Part shown: positions 55,723 through 57,221 of the stretch, piece by piece
Position numbering within the stretch: position 1 is the stretch's first letter
How the letters are laid out: each line of letters opens with the position of its first letter
Source of the DNA: an uncultured Oscillibacter sp.
GTDB lineage: Bacteria > Bacillota > Clostridia > Oscillospirales > Oscillospiraceae
Length of the DNA stretch: 57,221 nucleotides
Direction: 5' to 3'
Assembly (NCBI GenBank): GCA_910586735.1
Contig: CAJUJW010000008.1
Location: 1-57,221 of the forward strand
Made by a program: the position numbers and the translations under genes
The notes under the pieces: model-generated
Databases searched by the model: none
Seen by the model: only the letters and a program-made list of their open reading frames with translations
Told to the model about the DNA's origin: nothing

Positions 55723-57221
55723 TTATTGAACGATGAGCGTCTTCCCGTCCATCTCCGGTGGGCAGGCCAGGCCCATCACGTCCAGCATAGTGGGGGCGAT
55801 ATCGGCCAGCCGTCCGTCGGTCCGCAGCTCGGACCCCGCGCCGCAGAGGATGAAGGGCACGGGATTCGTCGTGTGGGCCGTCATGGGGCTGCCGTCGGGC
55901 TCCACCATCTGTTCCGCGTTTCCGTGGTCGGCGGTAATCATGGCGATGCCCCCCATTTTCAATGTGGCGTCCACCACCTTGCCCACACAGGCGTCCACAG
56001 TTTCCACGGCCTTGACCGCCGCGTCGAAAACGCCCGTGTGGCCCACCATGTCGCAGTTGGCGAAGTTCAGGATAATCACATCGTAGTTCCCGGACTCGAT
56101 GCGCTCCACGCATTTCTCGCAGACCTCCAGGGCGCTCATCTCCGGCTGGAGATCGTAGGTGGCCACCTTGGGGGAGGGGATCAGCACCCGGTCCTCGCCG
56201 GGAAAAACCGTCTCAGAGCCGCCGTTGAAGAAGAAGGTCACGTGGGCGTATTTCTCCGTCTCGGCGATGCGCAGCTGGGTCATGCCCATTTTGCTGAGGT
56301 ACTCGCCCAGGCCGTTGTTCACCAGCACACGGGGGAAAGCCACCTCCACGTTGGGCATGGAGGCGTCGTACTCCGTGTTGCAGATATAGGTCAGGGGGAA
56401 GAACTGCCGGGTGAAGCCGTCAAACTCCGGGTCCACCAGGGTCCGGGTGATTTCCCGGGCCCGGTCGGGGCGGAAGTTGAAGAAAATGACGCTGTCGTTG
56501 TCGGAAATGGACCCGTCGGGGTCGCAGACCACGGGCTCCACAAACTCGTCGGTGACGCCCTTTTCATAGGACTTTTTCACCGCGTCCACGGGGTCCGGGT
56601 TGTTGATGGGGCTCTCGCCGTAGACCATGGCGTCATAAGCCTGTTCCACCCGGTCCCAGCGCTTGTCCCGGTCCATGGCGTAGTACCGGCCCATGACCGT
56701 GGCGATTTTGCCCACGCCGATTTCCGCGCACTTGGCCACGGTCTCCGCCACGAAGCCCGCGCCGGAGGTGGGGGACACGTCCCGCCCATCCAGGAAAGCA
56801 TGGATATAGACCCGGGTGAGGCCCTTGTCCTTGGCCATTTTCAGCAGGGCGAAGAGGTGAGTCAGGTGGGAGTGGACGCCGCCGTCGGACAAAAGCCCGA
56901 ACAGGTGCAGGGCGGAACCCTTCTCCAGACAGGCGTCCATGGCGTGGAGGTAGGCGGGATTCTGGAAAAAGCTGCCGTCCTCAATGGCCCTGGTAATCCG
57001 GGGCAGGTCCTGGAAGACCACCCGGCCGCCGCCGATGTTGGTGTGTCCCACCTCGCTGTTGCCCATCTGCCCGTCGGGCAGGCCCACGTCCAGCCCGGAG
57101 GCGCGGAGGGTGGTGTGGGCGAACTCCCGGAAGAAGCCGTCCAGCCGGGGGGTGGCGGCGGTTTTCACGGCGTTTCCCGTCTCCCCGCCGCCGGTGCCGA
57201 AGCCGTCCATGATAATCAAAG
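55723..57221 (-). CDS. gpmI: 2,3-bisphosphoglycerate-independent phosphoglycerate mutase, start outside window
   Basis: An enzyme of glycolysis interconverting 3- and 2-phosphoglycerate with two Mn ions. About 498 residues are visible; the frame is open to the right edge and the first in-window triplets read LIIMDGFG, so only about the first 6-8 residues are missing and the apparent start codon (TTG) is an internal Leu. Catalytic Ser is in MGNSEVGH; metal ligands include D of MDGFG and the TADHGN and GHTGVFDAAV blocks. It converges with engB. Confidence 0.95.
   Translation of the reverse strand, partial: LIIMDGFGTGGGETGNAVKTAATPRLDGFFREFAHTTLRASGLDVGLPDGQMGNSEVGHTNIGGGRVVFQDLPRITRAIEDGSFFQNPAYLHAMDACLEKGSALHLFGLLSDGGVHSHLTHLFALLKMAKDKGLTRVYIHAFLDGRDVSPTSGAGFVAETVAKCAEIGVGKIATVMGRYYAMDRDKRWDRVEQAYDAMVYGESPINNPDPVDAVKKSYEKGVTDEFVEPVVCDPDGSISDNDSVIFFNFRPDRAREITRTLVDPEFDGFTRQFFPLTYICNTEYDASMPNVEVAFPRVLVNNGLGEYLSKMGMTQLRIAETEKYAHVTFFFNGGSETVFPGEDRVLIPSPKVATYDLQPEMSALEVCEKCVERIESGNYDVIILNFANCDMVGHTGVFDAAVKAVETVDACVGKVVDATLKMGGIAMITADHGNAEQMVEPDGSPMTAHTTNPVPFILCGAGSELRTDGRLADIAPTMLDVMGLACPPEMDGKTLIVQ

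Noticed and set aside
1..57221. tRNA, rRNA, transposase, integrase or phage genes
   Set aside because: None seen on either strand; the only signs of mobility are small palindromic repeats and one AT-rich gene.

Overview
The window is one GC-rich chromosomal segment (about 64% GC by eye) of a spore-forming member of the Clostridia. Forespore genes (the spoIIAA-spoIIAB-sigF operon, sigG, ylmC/ymxH-type, ytfJ/gerW-type, dacF-type D,D-carboxypeptidase) sit among Gram-positive housekeeping genes (recN, argR, scpAB, rbgA, clpP-clpX-lon-engB, a trpS T-box). High GC plus these families suggests an Oscillospiraceae-like gut anaerobe (Flavonifractor/Lawsonibacter/Oscillibacter type). That placement is inference from gene content only.

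Layout. 1-2.5 kb: 3' end of tsaD, an alkyltransferase gene and a nitrilase-family gene facing it, then a yjbQ-type gene, separated by a symmetric divergent promoter. 2.5-6.4 kb: a BlaI-type repressor and an M56 sensor peptidase with a very long ectodomain, behind a promoter flanked by twin operators. 6.6-8.1 kb: the sigma-F operon. 8.0-10.3 kb: a putative DNA-repair pair (radical SAM protein with a helix-hairpin-helix plus its partner), convergent with and overlapping sigF. 10.4-18.3 kb: thiN, then two molybdenum hydroxylases (a one-chain xanthine dehydrogenase of the selenium-dependent type and a three-subunit XdhABC) with a MocA-type nucleotidyltransferase between them. 18.3-22 kb: a class II aldolase, a LysE exporter with divergent LysR regulator, ylmC and sigG. 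22-27.3 kb: M50 protease, scpA, scpB, a DUF2953-type gene, ytfJ, dacF and an rluB-type gene.

The centrepiece is 27.35-35.1 kb. A 740-base stretch with no convincing gene has its own promoter and is closed by a long terminal helix. I identify it as an OLE (ornate, large, extremophilic) RNA. The next gene encodes a 180-residue membrane protein with a DxxxD motif at residues 105-109, matching the OLE-associated protein OapA. The genes that follow (dxs, tlyA/yqxC, nadK, argR, recN, nth) are the isoprenoid/DNA-repair neighbourhood in which OLE loci are known to sit.

35-41.2 kb: three small unrecognised genes, one encoding Pro-Gly-Gly repeats; a cell-envelope pair (undecaprenyl-phosphate sugar transferase and UDP-GlcNAc 2-epimerase); trpS with a T-box leader (specifier UGG) and an extra leader segment holding two coupled micro-ORFs. 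41.2-48 kb: an AT-rich GNAT gene (likely acquired), tandem signal peptidases, rbgA, rnhB, yraN, thrC and two zinc-ribbon membrane proteins. 48-57.2 kb: a phosphoesterase, tig, clpP, clpX, lon, engB, and gpmI running off the right edge.

Two families of non-coding repeats recur: an element of about 70 bp plus a terminal hairpin at 2391, 39478 and 48072, and heptad-patterned inverted arrays that fill the gaps between two convergent gene pairs.
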